Shown: in pieces, positions 52,220 to 61,845 of the stretch | How the letters are laid out: the number at the start of each line of letters is the position of its first letter | Numbering within the stretch: the first letter of the stretch is position 1 | NCBI GenBank assembly: GCA_900104565.1 | Contig: LT629952.1 | Span: 1,363,604-1,427,603, forward strand | DNA: 64,000 nt | Source of the DNA: Ruminococcaceae bacterium Marseille-P2935 | GTDB taxonomy: Bacteria > Bacillota > Clostridia > Oscillospirales > Ruminococcaceae | Reading direction: 5' to 3' | Position numbers and translations under genes: made by a program | The notes under the pieces: model-generated | What the model saw: only the letters and a program-made list of their open reading frames with translations | The model's database searches: none | What the model was told of the DNA's origin: nothing

Positions 52220-52416
52220 AAGGGATGACATTAAGGTAACCGTATCAGGTAATACAACCAGGTGCAAACTGCCTTTAGTTCGGACTTCTATGCCAGTTTA
52301 GGAATCAATGCGAAATACTATGACAAAATTATTTACATATCGTTCTGTCAGCTCCCATAAAGGCCCCCATGCAAACTTGTTTTACTGCCAGTACCAAGTA
52401 ACTTTTAAAAATCCGC
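52220..52416. other. spacer between two terminators
   Basis: About 200 bases with no gene or repeat visible. Confidence 0.4.
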
Positions 52417-52451
52417 TTAAAAAGCCGGGCTTTCAAAAGGCCCGGTTTTTT
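52417..52451 (-). terminator. terminator of the XRE membrane regulator gene
   Basis: AAAAACCGGGCC and GCCCGGCTTTTT on the minus strand form a stem across a short loop, 16 bp after the stop codon. Confidence 0.8.
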
Positions 52452-52466
52452 CGTTTCGTATCATTT

Positions 52467-53375
52467 TCACTGGTCTTGGGTACCCTTCACTATAATCGAA
52501 ACAATCCCGCATAAAATTCCGCCGGCAGGGTAAACCACCCACCCAATATGCCATAAGTCGCCCAAAAAGCCCATGAGCAAATAAGCAATGGTAGCTACCA
52601 TCATAATGCAGGCGCTCCATTTTCCAATTGTCTCGTTCTTGCGTTTGGTTTCTTCATCGGGGGAACACTCTTTGTTATAAGCTTCAATATCATATTTGCT
52701 TTTCTGCATACCTGCGTAGATTAAAATCGGCGCTGCTATGGTAACACACAGCAGCAGCAAGCTGACAAACAGCGCCTCCCAGCGGTCTAATGAAAAATTT
52801 GCCGGATACGGCAGGGCCTCGGCTGCTACTACCAATACTACTCCGATCAACACCAAGGCAATCGGAGCTGCAATGAGCACCGGGAATTTGCGGTCAAACC
52901 GGTCTATTTCTTCCTGGGAATAAAAGGGCTGAATATAGGGGTGCCTTTGAGTATAGTTGCCATGGCTGATTCCGCCTACAATAAAAAACATTGCCGCAAC
53001 CACCACAAATATCAAAAAAATGGTGGTTCCCACTGCATCCGCCGCCCCTAAAACACCTATGAGAAACAGCAGCAGTGTCACCCCAGCCAGTACAATTGCA
53101 GTACCGGTACAAATTGACATGGTAAAGCGGTTCATTTCTTTATCGTAATCAGCAGTATCGCAACGATTATTCGCTTCCAGGCTGCCGCGCATTAAAGTAT
53201 CCATACTGCAGGAAAATAGCCCGCAAATCTGCATGAGTTTTTCCATCTCGGGGTGGCTGGTATCCGACTCCCACTTGGAAATAGTCTGGCGGGAAACCCC
53301 CATGGCTTCTGCCAATTCCTCCTGGGTCATCCCCTGCTGCTTTCTTAAATACTGCATATTAGTTCCAAAGCTCAT
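52467..53375 (-). CDS. XRE-family HTH protein with membrane segments
   Basis: 302 residues. Residues 1-65 are a Cro/CI-type helix-turn-helix (MQYLRKQQGMTQEELAEAMG, VSRQTISKWESDTSHPEMEKL). The rest has about five hydrophobic segments (ICTGTAIVLAGVTLLLFLIG, TIFLIFVVVAAMFFIVGGIS, APIALVLIGVVLVVAAEAL, ALFVSLLLLCVTIAAPILIY and a C-terminal pair). Such membrane-tethered XRE proteins are common in Clostridia and probably link an envelope signal to transcription. Target unknown. The ATG follows AGGAGG. It interrupts the conserved run between thiN and spoVM, so it is probably an addition to this locus. Confidence 0.85.
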   Translation of the reverse strand: MSFGTNMQYLRKQQGMTQEELAEAMGVSRQTISKWESDTSHPEMEKLMQICGLFSCSMDTLMRGSLEANNRCDTADYDKEMNRFTMSICTGTAIVLAGVTLLLFLIGVLGAADAVGTTIFLIFVVVAAMFFIVGGISHGNYTQRHPYIQPFYSQEEIDRFDRKFPVLIAAPIALVLIGVVLVVAAEALPYPANFSLDRWEALFVSLLLLCVTIAAPILIYAGMQKSKYDIEAYNKECSPDEETKRKNETIGKWSACIMMVATIAYLLMGFLGDLWHIGWVVYPAGGILCGIVSIIVKGTQDQ

Positions 53376-53848
53376 AGCCGTAACCTCCTGTTATTTTTCA
53401 CCTTTATTGTACCGGAGCGTCCATGCTACTTCTATCAATTTGGTGTTGCCTTTAAAGAAATGCATGTCAATTTGCGGTTGCAACGCCGCAATTTCAAGGA
53501 AAAACCCGCATTATGAAAGCGCGGGCAAACAGAAGGCGCACGATGGCAGGCGCCTTGGCATCTTACCAAAGAATATGCCTCATAAGTATAAACCAAAACA
53601 GAAAAATTCAACAGTCAATGGTTTAACACAGTTAAATTTTAAACCAGATGCAATGGACACCTGTATTTTATTTTTTCTAAAGCAAACCCATTTTTTGCTC
53701 GGGAGATGGCACTGCAGCCGGAAAACCGTAAAGTGCGCACATATACGCGCCCTGCGCTCCGCTTAGGTGCAGTTAAAATGGACCCTGCTGATTCAATGAA
53801 ACTACGTATTCTATGTGCCCTGACCAATAAAGCCAATATTTTACAGCT
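53376..53848. other. intergenic region between thiN and the XRE gene
   Basis: About 470 bases. AAGGCGC...GCGCCTT near 53533-53556 forms a small hairpin without a T-run. No gene is supported. The frame at 53233-53766 runs antisense over the XRE gene start. rpe, which sits between rsgA and thiN in many Firmicutes, is not here. Confidence 0.4.
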
Positions 53849-54493
53849 TTAATCAAAAGAGGTAACAATCAGCAATACCCCTTCCCGTACCGAAACGGTT
53901 GCTGTTTTGCCTGGCTGCACCTGATTGCTGGTGCCAATAGGGTCTCCATTCGTCATGGTGTAGTCTTGCAAAGGGTATTTTGCCCCTTTAATGGTCACCC
54001 CTTTGCAGCTTTCGGAATAGCTGAAGAGTGAAAATTTAAAGCCCTCTTCGGTGGAAATATTCATACTGCCGTCACAAAGCATCTGGGCCGTATTGTCCCC
54101 GGCAAGGATCATTCCTTTTTTGCCGCGGTCCAACAGGTATTTCAGCGCCTGAATATTGGCAATGGTGTGATCCAGCCTGCCCCCCAGCGCGCCCAGCAAA
54201 ATAAATTCTTCACAGCCGTGCTCTAAACCAACCTTAACAGCCAGCATAGTGTCGGTATCGTCTTTTTCCACCTGGTACCGAAGCACCTGGGTAGCCGAGG
54301 TGAGGGTTTTACCAGCCTCTTCCAGGGTCATGGAATCGTAGTCCCCCAGTAGAATATGGGGGGTAATTCCCAACCTTAGCGCGTGCAGGTAACCACTGTC
54401 TGCGGCAACAATCAAATCATCTGGTGTAATATTCAATTTTATTTTTTTCTGGTCACCCAGGTCACCGCCGCTGATTATAATACACCGTTTCAT
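53849..54493 (-). CDS. thiN: thiamine pyrophosphokinase
   Basis: Transfers pyrophosphate from ATP to thiamine, giving thiamine diphosphate. 214 residues. Motifs: ADSGYLHALRLGITPHILLGDYDS (about 31-54), VEKDDTDTMLAV, ILLGALGGRLDHTIANIQAL and, in the C-terminal thiamine-binding domain, GAKYPLQDYTMTNGDPIGTSN. The ATG overlaps the TGA of rsgA (ATGA), so translation is coupled. A longer frame to 54673 lies inside rsgA and is spurious. Part of the conserved prpC-prkC-rsgA-thiN run. Confidence 0.92.
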   Translation of the reverse strand: MKRCIIISGGDLGDQKKIKLNITPDDLIVAADSGYLHALRLGITPHILLGDYDSMTLEEAGKTLTSATQVLRYQVEKDDTDTMLAVKVGLEHGCEEFILLGALGGRLDHTIANIQALKYLLDRGKKGMILAGDNTAQMLCDGSMNISTEEGFKFSLFSYSESCKGVTIKGAKYPLQDYTMTNGDPIGTSNQVQPGKTATVSVREGVLLIVTSFD

Positions 54494-55383
54494 TTTCGTT
54501 CCCATTCTTTGATTAATTTCAGTTCTTCGTACATGGCACAGTAGCTTTTGTGCCGGGAAGCGGCCACACTGCCGTCTTCCACCGCCGCCAGCACTGCGCA
54601 TCCCTGTTCCTTGGTGTGGGAGCAGTCTGCAAAGCGGCACTGCCCGGTATAATCGGCAAATTCCCGAAAACAACCCGAGAGCTCTTCTTTTTTTATCTTG
54701 TCAAACCGCTCCAGTTCCACGGTAGAAAAACCTGGAGTATCTGCCACATATCCGCCGCCTGGCATCTGGTAAAGCTCCACATGGGTTGTGGTGTGGCGGC
54801 CGCGGCCCAGTTTTTGACTGATCTCTCCCGTACGTATGGCAAGGCCCGGGTGCACCGCATTCAAAAGGCTCGATTTGCCTACCCCGGAATTTCCAGTAAA
54901 AACACTGATGCCAGGCTTGTCCATTTCATACCGAACGGCATCTACCCCATTTCCTGACTGGGCGGATACCGTAAACACCAAAAACCCTGCCCTGTGGTAA
55001 ATTTGTTCCAGCTCACCGCAGTCTTCAAGGTCTGACTTGGTAATTACCAAAAGCGGCTGAATGCCTTTATATTCGGCGATTGCTATCATTTTATCCAGCA
55101 CCAGGGTGTTGGGCAAAGGCTCGCGAATGGAAGTGACCAGAAACACACGGTCGATGTTCGCCACCGGCGGGCGGATTAAAAAATTTTTACGCGGGGCTAT
55201 TGCGGTAACCGAACCGGAGTTTTCTCCGGTCAGCTCCACCTGCACCTGGTCGCCCACCAAAGGGGACTGCTCCCTTTTGCGGAACACCCCCCTGGCCCGG
55301 CATTCTACCAGCGAGTTTTCAGTCTGCACGTAGTAAAACCCGCCGGTAGCTTTTATAATCATTCCGTCTACTATTTGTGCCAT
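54490..55383 (-). CDS. rsgA: ribosome small-subunit-dependent GTPase A
   Basis: Circularly permuted GTPase that helps 30S maturation. 297 residues. N-terminal OB domain (GMIIKATGGFYYVQT, QSPLVGDQVQVEL), then permuted G motifs: G4 ITKSDL, G1 GNSGVGKSSLLNA, G2 region GRGRHTTTH and G3 DTPGF. The C-terminal zinc knuckle has Cys/His in SGCFREFADYTGQCRFADCSH and EQGCAV. ATG 55383 follows TGAGG; the TTG at 55401 overlaps the end of prkC. In B. subtilis this protein (CpgA) is phosphorylated by PrkC, its neighbour here too. Confidence 0.94.
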   Translation of the reverse strand: MAQIVDGMIIKATGGFYYVQTENSLVECRARGVFRKREQSPLVGDQVQVELTGENSGSVTAIAPRKNFLIRPPVANIDRVFLVTSIREPLPNTLVLDKMIAIAEYKGIQPLLVITKSDLEDCGELEQIYHRAGFLVFTVSAQSGNGVDAVRYEMDKPGISVFTGNSGVGKSSLLNAVHPGLAIRTGEISQKLGRGRHTTTHVELYQMPGGGYVADTPGFSTVELERFDKIKKEELSGCFREFADYTGQCRFADCSHTKEQGCAVLAAVEDGSVAASRHKSYCAMYEELKLIKEWERK

Positions 55384-55393
55384 ATCTGCCTCA

Positions 55394-57373
55394 TTATTCA
55401 AAATCTGCGCTATAGTCGTCTACCGGCGTTGCGGTACCCAAATCAAAATCAATTTCGTAAACCTGATAAATCTTGCCTTCTATATATATTTTAACTGTTT
55501 TTGCACCTTCACCCTCAAATGCCGGTTTCCATACCCTGGTTTGCGCCGGGTTCATACTGAGGCGGTGTACCTCTTTGCCGTCTAGGGTGGCCGAAACCTC
55601 CACCACACGGTCAATGTTGGAAGGCAGCTGAATATATACCGTCTGGCTGGTTGTTTCCACGGTATCTGACGCCACCACGGTCAGATTAACAAAAGACCCT
55701 GTCTCTATCTGCGATTCGGGGCTGGGATCCTGATCAATGACTGTGCCGGCTGGCAAATTGCTCTCTACCGGGGTAACCGTCCCCACCTTTAACTTATAAC
55801 CGTTGAGCATTAATTTGGCAGAATCCAGCGGCAAGCCGGTTACATCCGGCACCTTAATCATTTTTTTATTGCCGCCCATGCTGACGTATACAGTGATGTT
55901 GGCTCCACCCTGTACCTCGCTGCCGGCTGCCGGGTCGGTACCAATCACATACCCTTCGGCAACATCATCGCTGTAGGTTTTGGTCTCACTGTATGCAAGG
56001 CCCAAATCGTTCAGCTTACCAAAGGCCACAGTAGCCTCATCTCCTGCCAAAGGCGGTACAACTACCCGTTTGGGGCCATTGCTCACCCGCACCTTAACCA
56101 GCGAACCAACCTTAACTTTACGGTTTGGCTTAGGGTCCTGGTCCATAATGGTACCCAGAGGGTATTCTTCGCTGTAATCGTTGCCTTCTACCTGTATTTT
56201 AAAGTTTTGCGAATACATGGGGTCGTTTTTTACCTTTTCATAAGACATTCCCCGCATATCCGGCAAATCCACATCCGGTACTTTTTCAAACGGGTTGTTA
56301 AAGTAGAACATTCCCCCAATAAACAGGGCGGTAACCAATACAAAAGCCAAGGTGATTCCGCCCAAAATAGGAATTACCGGCGCCCGTTTTTCAGCCTCAT
56401 CCTCCTGGCGTTCTTTTTTCTTTTTGTGTCCTGTGCTTTTTGCAGCAGAAGCCGTTTTTTTATTTTCTGGCGTCACGGTTTGTTTCATCCTTTTTGTCTC
56501 CGATGGCAACGGTGCCGAAAGATATTTATATTCGAACGAAATGCTGGGATTGCGTTTAAATTCGTCAATATCCCGCAGCATTTCGGCTGCTGACTGGTAA
56601 CGCCCCGCAATATCCTTCTGCATGGCCCGCATGGTGATGTCTTCTAACCCTTCTGGAATATCCGGGTTTATTTCTCTGGGGCGTTTGGGTGTGGACTGTA
56701 TCTGCTTTAGGGCTACCGATACCGGGCTGTCTGCCTCAAAGGGCAGGGTTCCGGTAAGCATTTCAAACAGCATAACACCCACTGAATAAATATCGGTACG
56801 TTCATCAGTCACACCGCCCTGAGCCTGCTCAGGGCTAATATAATGCACCGAACCAATCGCCCGGTCGGTCAGTGTTTTCGATTCGCTGCGCGCAAAGCGG
56901 GCAATGCCAAAATCGGTAATTTTAATCGTACCGTCTGATAACAGCATAACATTCTGGGGTTTAATGTCCCGGTGAACGATGCCTTTGTCATGGGCATGCT
57001 GCAGCGCACGCAGAATTTGTACCGTAAAATGCACCGCTTCCTTCCATTTTAAAACGCGCTGCTGTTCAATATATTCTTTTAGGGTGATGCCATCAATATA
57101 TTCCATGACAATTGACTGCATCCGGTTGGTAAAGCTTACATCATACACCTTGACAATGTTGGGATGGGACAGCACGGCAATAGCTTTTGACTCGTTTTTA
57201 AACCGGCGCAAAAATTCTTCGTTATCTACATATTCATCCCGCAAAATTTTTACTGCTACAACCCGGTTTTCTATGACGTCATAGGCCTTATATACATTTG
57301 CCATACCACCGATGCCGATAATTTCCTGTATTTCATACCGGCCATCCAGCTTTTTCCCAATGTATTTGTCCAT
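55394..57373 (-). CDS. prkC: PASTA-domain Ser/Thr protein kinase PrkC
   Basis: Membrane kinase that senses muropeptides and signals cell-wall state or spore germination. 659 residues. Kinase domain (about 11-270): IGIGGMANVYKAYD, VAVKIL with the catalytic Lys, HRDIKPQNVML, ITDFGIARFA and SPEQAQGG. Then a basic linker (KKERQEDEAEKR), one transmembrane helix (about 331-355, GGITLAFVLVTALFIGGMFY) and three extracellular PASTA repeats (starting about VPDVDLPDMRG, VVVPPLAGDEA and IKVPDVTGLPL). A C-terminal beta-rich domain of about 90 residues follows, typical of clostridial PrkC. The ATG follows GGAGGACG. Paired with the PP2C phosphatase gene 16 bp upstream. Confidence 0.96.
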   Translation of the reverse strand: MDKYIGKKLDGRYEIQEIIGIGGMANVYKAYDVIENRVVAVKILRDEYVDNEEFLRRFKNESKAIAVLSHPNIVKVYDVSFTNRMQSIVMEYIDGITLKEYIEQQRVLKWKEAVHFTVQILRALQHAHDKGIVHRDIKPQNVMLLSDGTIKITDFGIARFARSESKTLTDRAIGSVHYISPEQAQGGVTDERTDIYSVGVMLFEMLTGTLPFEADSPVSVALKQIQSTPKRPREINPDIPEGLEDITMRAMQKDIAGRYQSAAEMLRDIDEFKRNPSISFEYKYLSAPLPSETKRMKQTVTPENKKTASAAKSTGHKKKKERQEDEAEKRAPVIPILGGITLAFVLVTALFIGGMFYFNNPFEKVPDVDLPDMRGMSYEKVKNDPMYSQNFKIQVEGNDYSEEYPLGTIMDQDPKPNRKVKVGSLVKVRVSNGPKRVVVPPLAGDEATVAFGKLNDLGLAYSETKTYSDDVAEGYVIGTDPAAGSEVQGGANITVYVSMGGNKKMIKVPDVTGLPLDSAKLMLNGYKLKVGTVTPVESNLPAGTVIDQDPSPESQIETGSFVNLTVVASDTVETTSQTVYIQLPSNIDRVVEVSATLDGKEVHRLSMNPAQTRVWKPAFEGEGAKTVKIYIEGKIYQVYEIDFDLGTATPVDDYSADFE

Positions 57374-57389
57374 TCTTTACGTCCTCCGA

Positions 57390-58124
57390 TTACATCTGTG
57401 TTAGGACAACTGCGGTAATATTATCACTGCCGCCCTGTTGATTCGCTGCTTCAATCAGGTTACTGACATCCTTCTTCCTCGCGCACTCTAAAGTAAGCGC
57501 TGTGAGCTGTTCGTCATTCAGGCTGTTGTAAAGGCCGTCCGTACAGATCAGAAGCTGTTCTTCTCTATTGAAAGGGTACTCGGTATATTCAATATCCAGT
57601 TCATCGCCCACTCCTACCGCACGGGTAATATAGTGGCGTTTGGGGTGGTTTTTGGCTTCTTCTTCCGAAATTTGCCCCGAACTTAACAGCATTTGTACCA
57701 CCGTGTGGTCAACCGTCAGTTTTTCGAGCCCATTTGGCCCAACACGATATGCCCGGCTGTCCCCAACATTGGCCAGATAAACGGTATTTTTATAATATAC
57801 TGCTACCACCACTGTAGTGCCCATTCCTTTTAGCAACGGGTTTTCTTCCGCCAAAAGATTTACCTGAACGTTGGCAGCCTGTACCGCAGACTCCACCATT
57901 CCCTTAATGGAAGCAGGGGCCGGTTCCACAGCCAGGTTTTTTTTCAGTGCTTTTTCAATGGCATCCCGCGCGGTACGGCTAGCCAGCTCGCCGCCGTTTT
58001 CCCCGCCCATTCCGTCACATACCACTGCATAGGCAAGGTCACCCGAAAATACATGAAAACCAAAGGCATCTTCGTTTGCCGGCCGAATTTTCCCCGCATC
58101 TGATTGCCCAAAAATACCGATCAA
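57390..58124 (-). CDS. prpC: PP2C-family Ser/Thr protein phosphatase PrpC
   Basis: Metal-dependent phosphatase opposing PrkC. 244 residues with all family motifs: GQSDAGKIRPANEDAF, AVVCDGMGGENGGELAS with the metal-binding Asp, LANVGDSRAYRV, DHTVVQMLLSSGQISEEEA, LLICTDGLYNSL and GGSDNITAVVL. Start overlaps the end of rlmN by 4 bp, so it is coupled to it. Confidence 0.95.
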   Translation of the reverse strand: MIGIFGQSDAGKIRPANEDAFGFHVFSGDLAYAVVCDGMGGENGGELASRTARDAIEKALKKNLAVEPAPASIKGMVESAVQAANVQVNLLAEENPLLKGMGTTVVVAVYYKNTVYLANVGDSRAYRVGPNGLEKLTVDHTVVQMLLSSGQISEEEAKNHPKRHYITRAVGVGDELDIEYTEYPFNREEQLLICTDGLYNSLNDEQLTALTLECARKKDVSNLIEAANQQGGSDNITAVVLTQM

Positions 58125-59170
58125 ATTGAGCCCTCCTTACCTACAGATTCCCGCCTGAGCTGCCCGCAGGCGGCATTGATGTCGCTACCCAGTTCCCGCC
58201 GGACAGTGGCGTTTACCCCCAGCCGGGTCAACTGCTGCTGAAACCGGGCTACGTTTGCCGGCGTACTGCGCCGATAAGCCCGTTCCTTTACCGGATTCAC
58301 CGGAATCAAGTTAACATGGCAGTTCATGTGGTTTAAAAGCTTTGCCAGCGCTGTTGCCTGGGCAGGGGTGTCATTGACCCCTTCAATCAGCGCGTACTCA
58401 AACGAAATACGCCTGCCCGTAATGGCAAAATAATCCCGGCAGGCCTTCATTAAATCACTCAGCGGGTATTTTTTATTTACCGGCATAATTTTGCTTCTGG
58501 TTTCATCGTCGGTAGCATGCAGCGAAATAGAAAGGGTCAGCCCCAGTTTTAGCTGCGCCAAATCATAAATGCGGTCAACCAAACCACAGGTGGAAAGGGA
58601 AAGATGCCGTAAGCTCAGGTTCATTCCCTCCGGCGATGAAATCAAACGCAAAAAGCGCACCACATTATCATAATTGTCCAATGGTTCGCCAATCCCCATC
58701 ATAACAATACTGTCTATTTTATATCCGCTGTCCTGCTCGGTCATATAGACTTGGTCAAGAAGTTCAGAGGCCGTTAAGCTGCGTTCCAGCCCGGCTAAAG
58801 TAGAAGCACAGAACTGGCAGCCCATGCGGCAGCCGGCCTGGCTGGAAATACAGATGCTGGCACCGTGCTTATATTGCATCAGCACTGTCTCGACACAATT
58901 GCCGTCCCGCAGCTGGTACAAATATTTTACCGTACCGTCAATTTTAGAAACCAGCTTTTTTTTGACAGTAATCCGGTTTATGTAAAACCGCTGCTCAAGC
59001 TGGGCACGAAACGCCGCAGGCTGGTCGGTCATTTCATCAAAGCTGCTTACTTTACGCTGATGCAGCCAGCGGTAGATCTGCCCTGCGCGAAACCCTTTTT
59101 CACCCAAAGCGGTAATCTGCTCTTTCAGTTCCTCCAGCGTAAGGGATTTTAGATCGATTTTATCCTGCAT
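58121..59170 (-). CDS. rlmN: 23S rRNA/tRNA C2-adenine methyltransferase RlmN
   Basis: Radical-SAM enzyme that methylates A2503 of 23S rRNA and A37 of some tRNAs. 349 residues. The cluster motif is CRMGCQFC (CxxxCxxC) in SSQAGCRMGCQFCASTLAG. It also has GIGEPLDNYDNV, SLRHLSLSTCGLV and, near the C terminus, DINAACGQL with the second catalytic Cys. ATG 59170 follows AAGAAGGGATG; a longer frame to 59206 starts without a site. A 155-bp gap separates it from rsmB. Confidence 0.95.
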   Translation of the reverse strand: MQDKIDLKSLTLEELKEQITALGEKGFRAGQIYRWLHQRKVSSFDEMTDQPAAFRAQLEQRFYINRITVKKKLVSKIDGTVKYLYQLRDGNCVETVLMQYKHGASICISSQAGCRMGCQFCASTLAGLERSLTASELLDQVYMTEQDSGYKIDSIVMMGIGEPLDNYDNVVRFLRLISSPEGMNLSLRHLSLSTCGLVDRIYDLAQLKLGLTLSISLHATDDETRSKIMPVNKKYPLSDLMKACRDYFAITGRRISFEYALIEGVNDTPAQATALAKLLNHMNCHVNLIPVNPVKERAYRRSTPANVARFQQQLTRLGVNATVRRELGSDINAACGQLRRESVGKEGSI

Positions 59171-59325
59171 AGGTTCATCCCTTCTTGTGCGAATTACGGC
59201 GGGCAAAGCCCGTACAGATGCTAAATAAATTCTGTCTACCTGCAGTTTTACCGCAGGCGGCAGCTTATTTGCAAAACGAAAAACTTTGAAAAACGTTTCA
59301 TCCCAGAATGATACTATTTTTGAGC

Positions 59326-60636
59326 TTAATCCTTCTTTCGCATGCCAGCCATAAAAAAGCCATCGGAATCAGGATCGGTACCCAAAAAGGTTTTATGCCA
59401 TCCAGAAATTCCAAGCCCGGCAGGAAAATCTTCCGGTTCATATTCCGGGTGCTCCCTTAAAAACATCTGCACAACCTGCAGGTTTTCTGCCGGATTCAGG
59501 GTGCAGGTTGAATAAACAAGCCTACCGCCTATCTTACAGTATTTTGAGGAGTTTTCCAATATTTTATACTGAATTTCCGGCAGATTCTGGAAAGTTTTAG
59601 GATCATGATACTTTAATTCCGGCTTCCGGCGTATAACTCCCAAACCTGAACAGGGTACATCACACAAAATGCGGTCAAAGTCTCCCAGTTCCGGGTTGTG
59701 CTGGCTGCCGTCGTTCTGCTGCGCCTTTACAATGGAAAGTCCCAGCCGTTTGGCTCCCTGCTGCACCAGGTTGGCCCGTTTTTGGTGCAAATCCATGGCC
59801 AGCAGTTCCCCGCTGTTTTGCATCTGCTGGGCTACGGTAAAGGTTTTCCCTCCCGGCGCCGAACAGATATCCGCCACCCGCATCCCGGGTTTGGCATTTA
59901 AGGCCAGGGCACATAACTGAGAGGACCGGTCCTGTACATGAAAAAACCCCTGCTGAAAGGAATCCAGTTTTTCAACTGCGGCAAGGTTTTCAAAAATAAT
60001 ACCACCGGCAGCTACCGGGTCAATTTGGGCCAAAGCCCCCTCTTTGCCCAGCTGCTCACACAAGGCCTGAGGTGTGGTTTTGACTGTATTCGCCCTGGCG
60101 TAGATGGGCGGTCTTCCCAGTGCAGCCTGTAAAAAGTGTTCCGTTTGCTCTGTCCCATAACTGTCTGCAAGCAGCGTAACCAGCCAAAGGGGACAGGAAT
60201 ATCGAATAGACAACCTTTCTCTGTTAGAGCCGGTACCATTTGGCACCTTACCACCAGCCCGCAAAAAACTGCGAAGCACCCCATTGACAAAACCTGAAGC
60301 ACTGCTTACCCCCATTTTGCGGGTAAGCGCTACGCTTTCGTTGACCGCAGCAGTCTCCGGCACCGAATCCATATAAAGGATTTGGTAAATCGCCATGCGC
60401 AAAAGCTCGCGAACAGCCGGGGAGAGCTTTTCCGGAGGGATTTTGGAATAAGCCGCAATGCAGTAATCCAAGGTCAGCCTGCGCTCCAGCACGCCATAAA
60501 ACAAAGCACTGGCAAAAGCACTGTCCTGTGGGGAAGATTCGTTTTTTTGCAGACAGCTGTCCAGCACCAGGTTGGAGTACCCTCCTTTTTCCACCTGCAG
60601 CAGCGCTTCGGCGGTAACTTGTCTTGCTGTTTTCAT
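59326..60636 (-). CDS. rsmB: 16S rRNA m5C967 methyltransferase RsmB
   Basis: Methylates C967 of 16S rRNA. 436 residues: an N-terminal NusB-like RNA-binding domain (about 1-150, RQVTAEALLQVEKGGYSN, AFASALFYGVLERRLTLDYC) and a C-terminal SAM domain with VADICSAPGGKTFTVAQQM, DRILCDVPCSGLGVIRRKPE (catalytic Cys in PCSG) and VYSTCTLNPAEN (second Cys). The ATG follows GGACGGAGA. Part of the fmt-rsmB-rlmN run. Confidence 0.95.
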   Translation of the reverse strand: MKTARQVTAEALLQVEKGGYSNLVLDSCLQKNESSPQDSAFASALFYGVLERRLTLDYCIAAYSKIPPEKLSPAVRELLRMAIYQILYMDSVPETAAVNESVALTRKMGVSSASGFVNGVLRSFLRAGGKVPNGTGSNRERLSIRYSCPLWLVTLLADSYGTEQTEHFLQAALGRPPIYARANTVKTTPQALCEQLGKEGALAQIDPVAAGGIIFENLAAVEKLDSFQQGFFHVQDRSSQLCALALNAKPGMRVADICSAPGGKTFTVAQQMQNSGELLAMDLHQKRANLVQQGAKRLGLSIVKAQQNDGSQHNPELGDFDRILCDVPCSGLGVIRRKPELKYHDPKTFQNLPEIQYKILENSSKYCKIGGRLVYSTCTLNPAENLQVVQMFLREHPEYEPEDFPAGLGISGWHKTFLGTDPDSDGFFMAGMRKKD

Positions 60637-60655
60637 TGTTTCTCCGTCCTGCTTC

Positions 60656-61348
60656 TTAGTCGTCTCTTCTTCTGCCGTAGAGTAAAAATAGCCTTAACAG
60701 CTGTGCCAAAGAGGTAATCAATGCTGCAACATAGGTAAGGGCAGCTGCCGAAAGCACCTTTTTTGCACCTGTTATTTCGTCATCATATAAAATCTGGTGG
60801 GATTCTAACGTGGCAATCGCCCGGCGGCTGGCGTTAAATTCCACCGGAAGGGTAAGCAGCTGGAAAACAGCCACCGCACCGTACAATACAATTCCCACCA
60901 TAACCAGCGGCTCATATAAAAACAGCCCCAGCAAAATAAGCGGAATGGAAATGGTGGAACCGATATTGGCAATGGGCACAAACGCATTGCGCAGCTTAAT
61001 GGGTGCATAGTTTTGCGCATACTGCACCGCATGGCCGACCTCATGTGCCGCTACGCCAATTGCTCCTAACGAGCTGTTGCCATACACCGAATCAGATAGG
61101 CGCACCACATTGCTACGTGGGTCAAAATGGTCGGTCAAATTTCCGCTTACCCGTTCTATTTGAACCTGGTAAAGCCCATTCTCATCCAAAATGCTCCTGG
61201 CCACCTGGGCAGCTGTATAGCCGCGCTGGCTGGCAATTCGGTTATACCGGTTAAAGGTGCTGGTGACCCGGTACTGAGCCCAAAGCCCCAACAACACTGC
61301 CGGTATTACCAGCACTACATAATAATAATCAACGTACCAAAAGGGCAT
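60656..61348 (-). CDS. YugP-like zinc metallopeptidase, membrane-bound
   Basis: 230 residues, Zn_peptidase_2 (PF04298) family. An N-terminal membrane segment (about 7-24, YYYVVLVIPAVLLGLWAQY) precedes the zinc site VAAHEVGHAVQYAQ (HExxH). Three further hydrophobic segments follow, and the family stretch LPVEFNASRRAIATLES provides the third ligand. Substrate unknown. Inserted between fmt and rsmB as in many Clostridia. The ATG follows AAAGGAAGG. Confidence 0.9.
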   Translation of the reverse strand: MPFWYVDYYYVVLVIPAVLLGLWAQYRVTSTFNRYNRIASQRGYTAAQVARSILDENGLYQVQIERVSGNLTDHFDPRSNVVRLSDSVYGNSSLGAIGVAAHEVGHAVQYAQNYAPIKLRNAFVPIANIGSTISIPLILLGLFLYEPLVMVGIVLYGAVAVFQLLTLPVEFNASRRAIATLESHQILYDDEITGAKKVLSAAALTYVAALITSLAQLLRLFLLYGRRRDD

Positions 61349-61845
61349 GCTAAGCCTTCCTTTCTGAAATCAATCTTTTACTTTCAGATGTTTTTGACCG
61401 GTTTACCCATTGCAAAGACACCAAAGCAGCAGTATGCTTTGAAACTCTGTGTGTAAACTCTATCAGACTGACAGAGCACAGAAAAGCCCAAAACATTTTA
61501 ACTGCTCAACCGCCCTGCACAGAACATGTAGAGAACCGGCCGGCAGGGTCCAAAGCCGCCCTACGGCGATCTTCTTTGTTTTGCAGATGTCCAGCAATGT
61601 TTTTGGAAGCATTGCCTAGCTTGGTAAACCTAAAGTTTTTAAACTTTGTCAAATAACATTTGTGATTTGGATAGTTTCCCCTAATATTGCATTATAATCC
61701 CACATGACGTTTGACCGAACAAAAGTTAACGCAGTATTTTCACCTTCTGCCAAAAACGAACCTGAACGGGGCTTACCGGAAAACCAGTCTTTCCAATCAT
61801 ATTAGGGTTATTCTATCATTCAAAATCCTTAAGATTGCTTCCAGC
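61349..61845. other. intergenic region between fmt and the metallopeptidase gene
   Basis: About 490 bases with no supported gene, clear terminator or promoter. It breaks an otherwise tightly packed block, so the metallopeptidase and downstream genes may have their own promoter here. Confidence 0.4.
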
